From positions 1 to 5,010 of the forward strand of contig CAZOXZ010000172.1 of assembly GCA_964583865.1 (NCBI GenBank): a DNA stretch of 5,010 nucleotides. Reading direction: 5' to 3'. Origin of the DNA: DASSBG01 sp964583865 (lineage in GTDB: Bacteria > Pseudomonadota > Gammaproteobacteria > Xanthomonadales > Rhodanobacteraceae). Both the position numbers and the translations under genes were made by a program. The notes under the pieces were generated by a model. The model did no database searches. It was not told the DNA's origin and saw nothing but the letters and a program-made list of their open reading frames with translations. Positions 4,958-5,010 of the stretch are shown here, piece by piece; positions within the stretch are counted from its first letter, which is position 1, and the number at the start of each line of letters is the position of its first letter.

Positions 4958-5010
4958 GATTCCCGATTCCCGATTCCCGATTCCCGATTCCCGATTCCCG
5001 ATTCCCGATT
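4958..5010. repeat. Tandem heptamer array GATTCCC
   Basis: Seven full perfect copies of GATTCCC and four bases of an eighth run to the window edge, so the true length is unknown. An isolated copy within CCCGATTCCCG lies at 4851-4861, on the other side of the inverted repeat and REP. From memory, such arrays are frequent between genes in Xanthomonadaceae. They are prone to copy-number change by slippage. No gene is visible in the stretch from about 4740 to 5010. Confidence 0.9.

Overview
The window reads as chromosomal DNA from a GC-rich gammaproteobacterium, most likely of the Xanthomonadales/Lysobacterales (Xanthomonadaceae or Rhodanobacteraceae type). The clues are the codon use, a PhaR next to an acetoacetyl-CoA reductase, two kinds of short palindrome starting with GTAG, and a tandem GATTCCC heptamer array. 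From memory, such repeats are common between genes in this order. The genus cannot be fixed from the sequence alone.

Layout, left to right. Positions 1-376 carry no credible gene. They hold two tandem copies of a composite unit of about 157 bp (1-157 and 158-315), each with three palindromes including a GTAG-type REP, and then a third copy of the first hairpin only (316-351). Next come phaR (389-886, +), the regulator of polyhydroxyalkanoate (PHA) synthesis, and phbB (974-1720, +), the acetoacetyl-CoA reductase that makes the 3-hydroxybutyryl-CoA monomer. A strong GC-rich hairpin (915-943) lies between them and could uncouple or attenuate the pair. A gene for a secreted or envelope protein with a glycine-zipper segment (1737-2327, -) converges on phbB with 16 bp between the stops. 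A TonB-dependent siderophore receptor (2447-4630, -) follows, with its own promoter and a Fur-box-like operator at 4670-4688. From about 4740 to 5010 the DNA is again repetitive: a diverged inverted copy of part of the left-hand unit, an inverted repeat, a second kind of GTAG palindrome, and a GATTCCC array that runs off the window.

Functionally there are two unrelated modules: carbon storage (phaR-phbB, without the thiolase phaA or synthase phaC in view) and iron uptake (receptor with Fur site). The envelope protein lies between them with no evident link. All four genes belong to known families, and I see no sign of a wholly new enzymatic system. The least explained signal is in the non-coding DNA. 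The lead hairpin upstream of phaR keeps its shape across three copies through compensatory and wobble changes, and the third copy sits directly against the putative phaR promoter, which may drive a leaderless mRNA.
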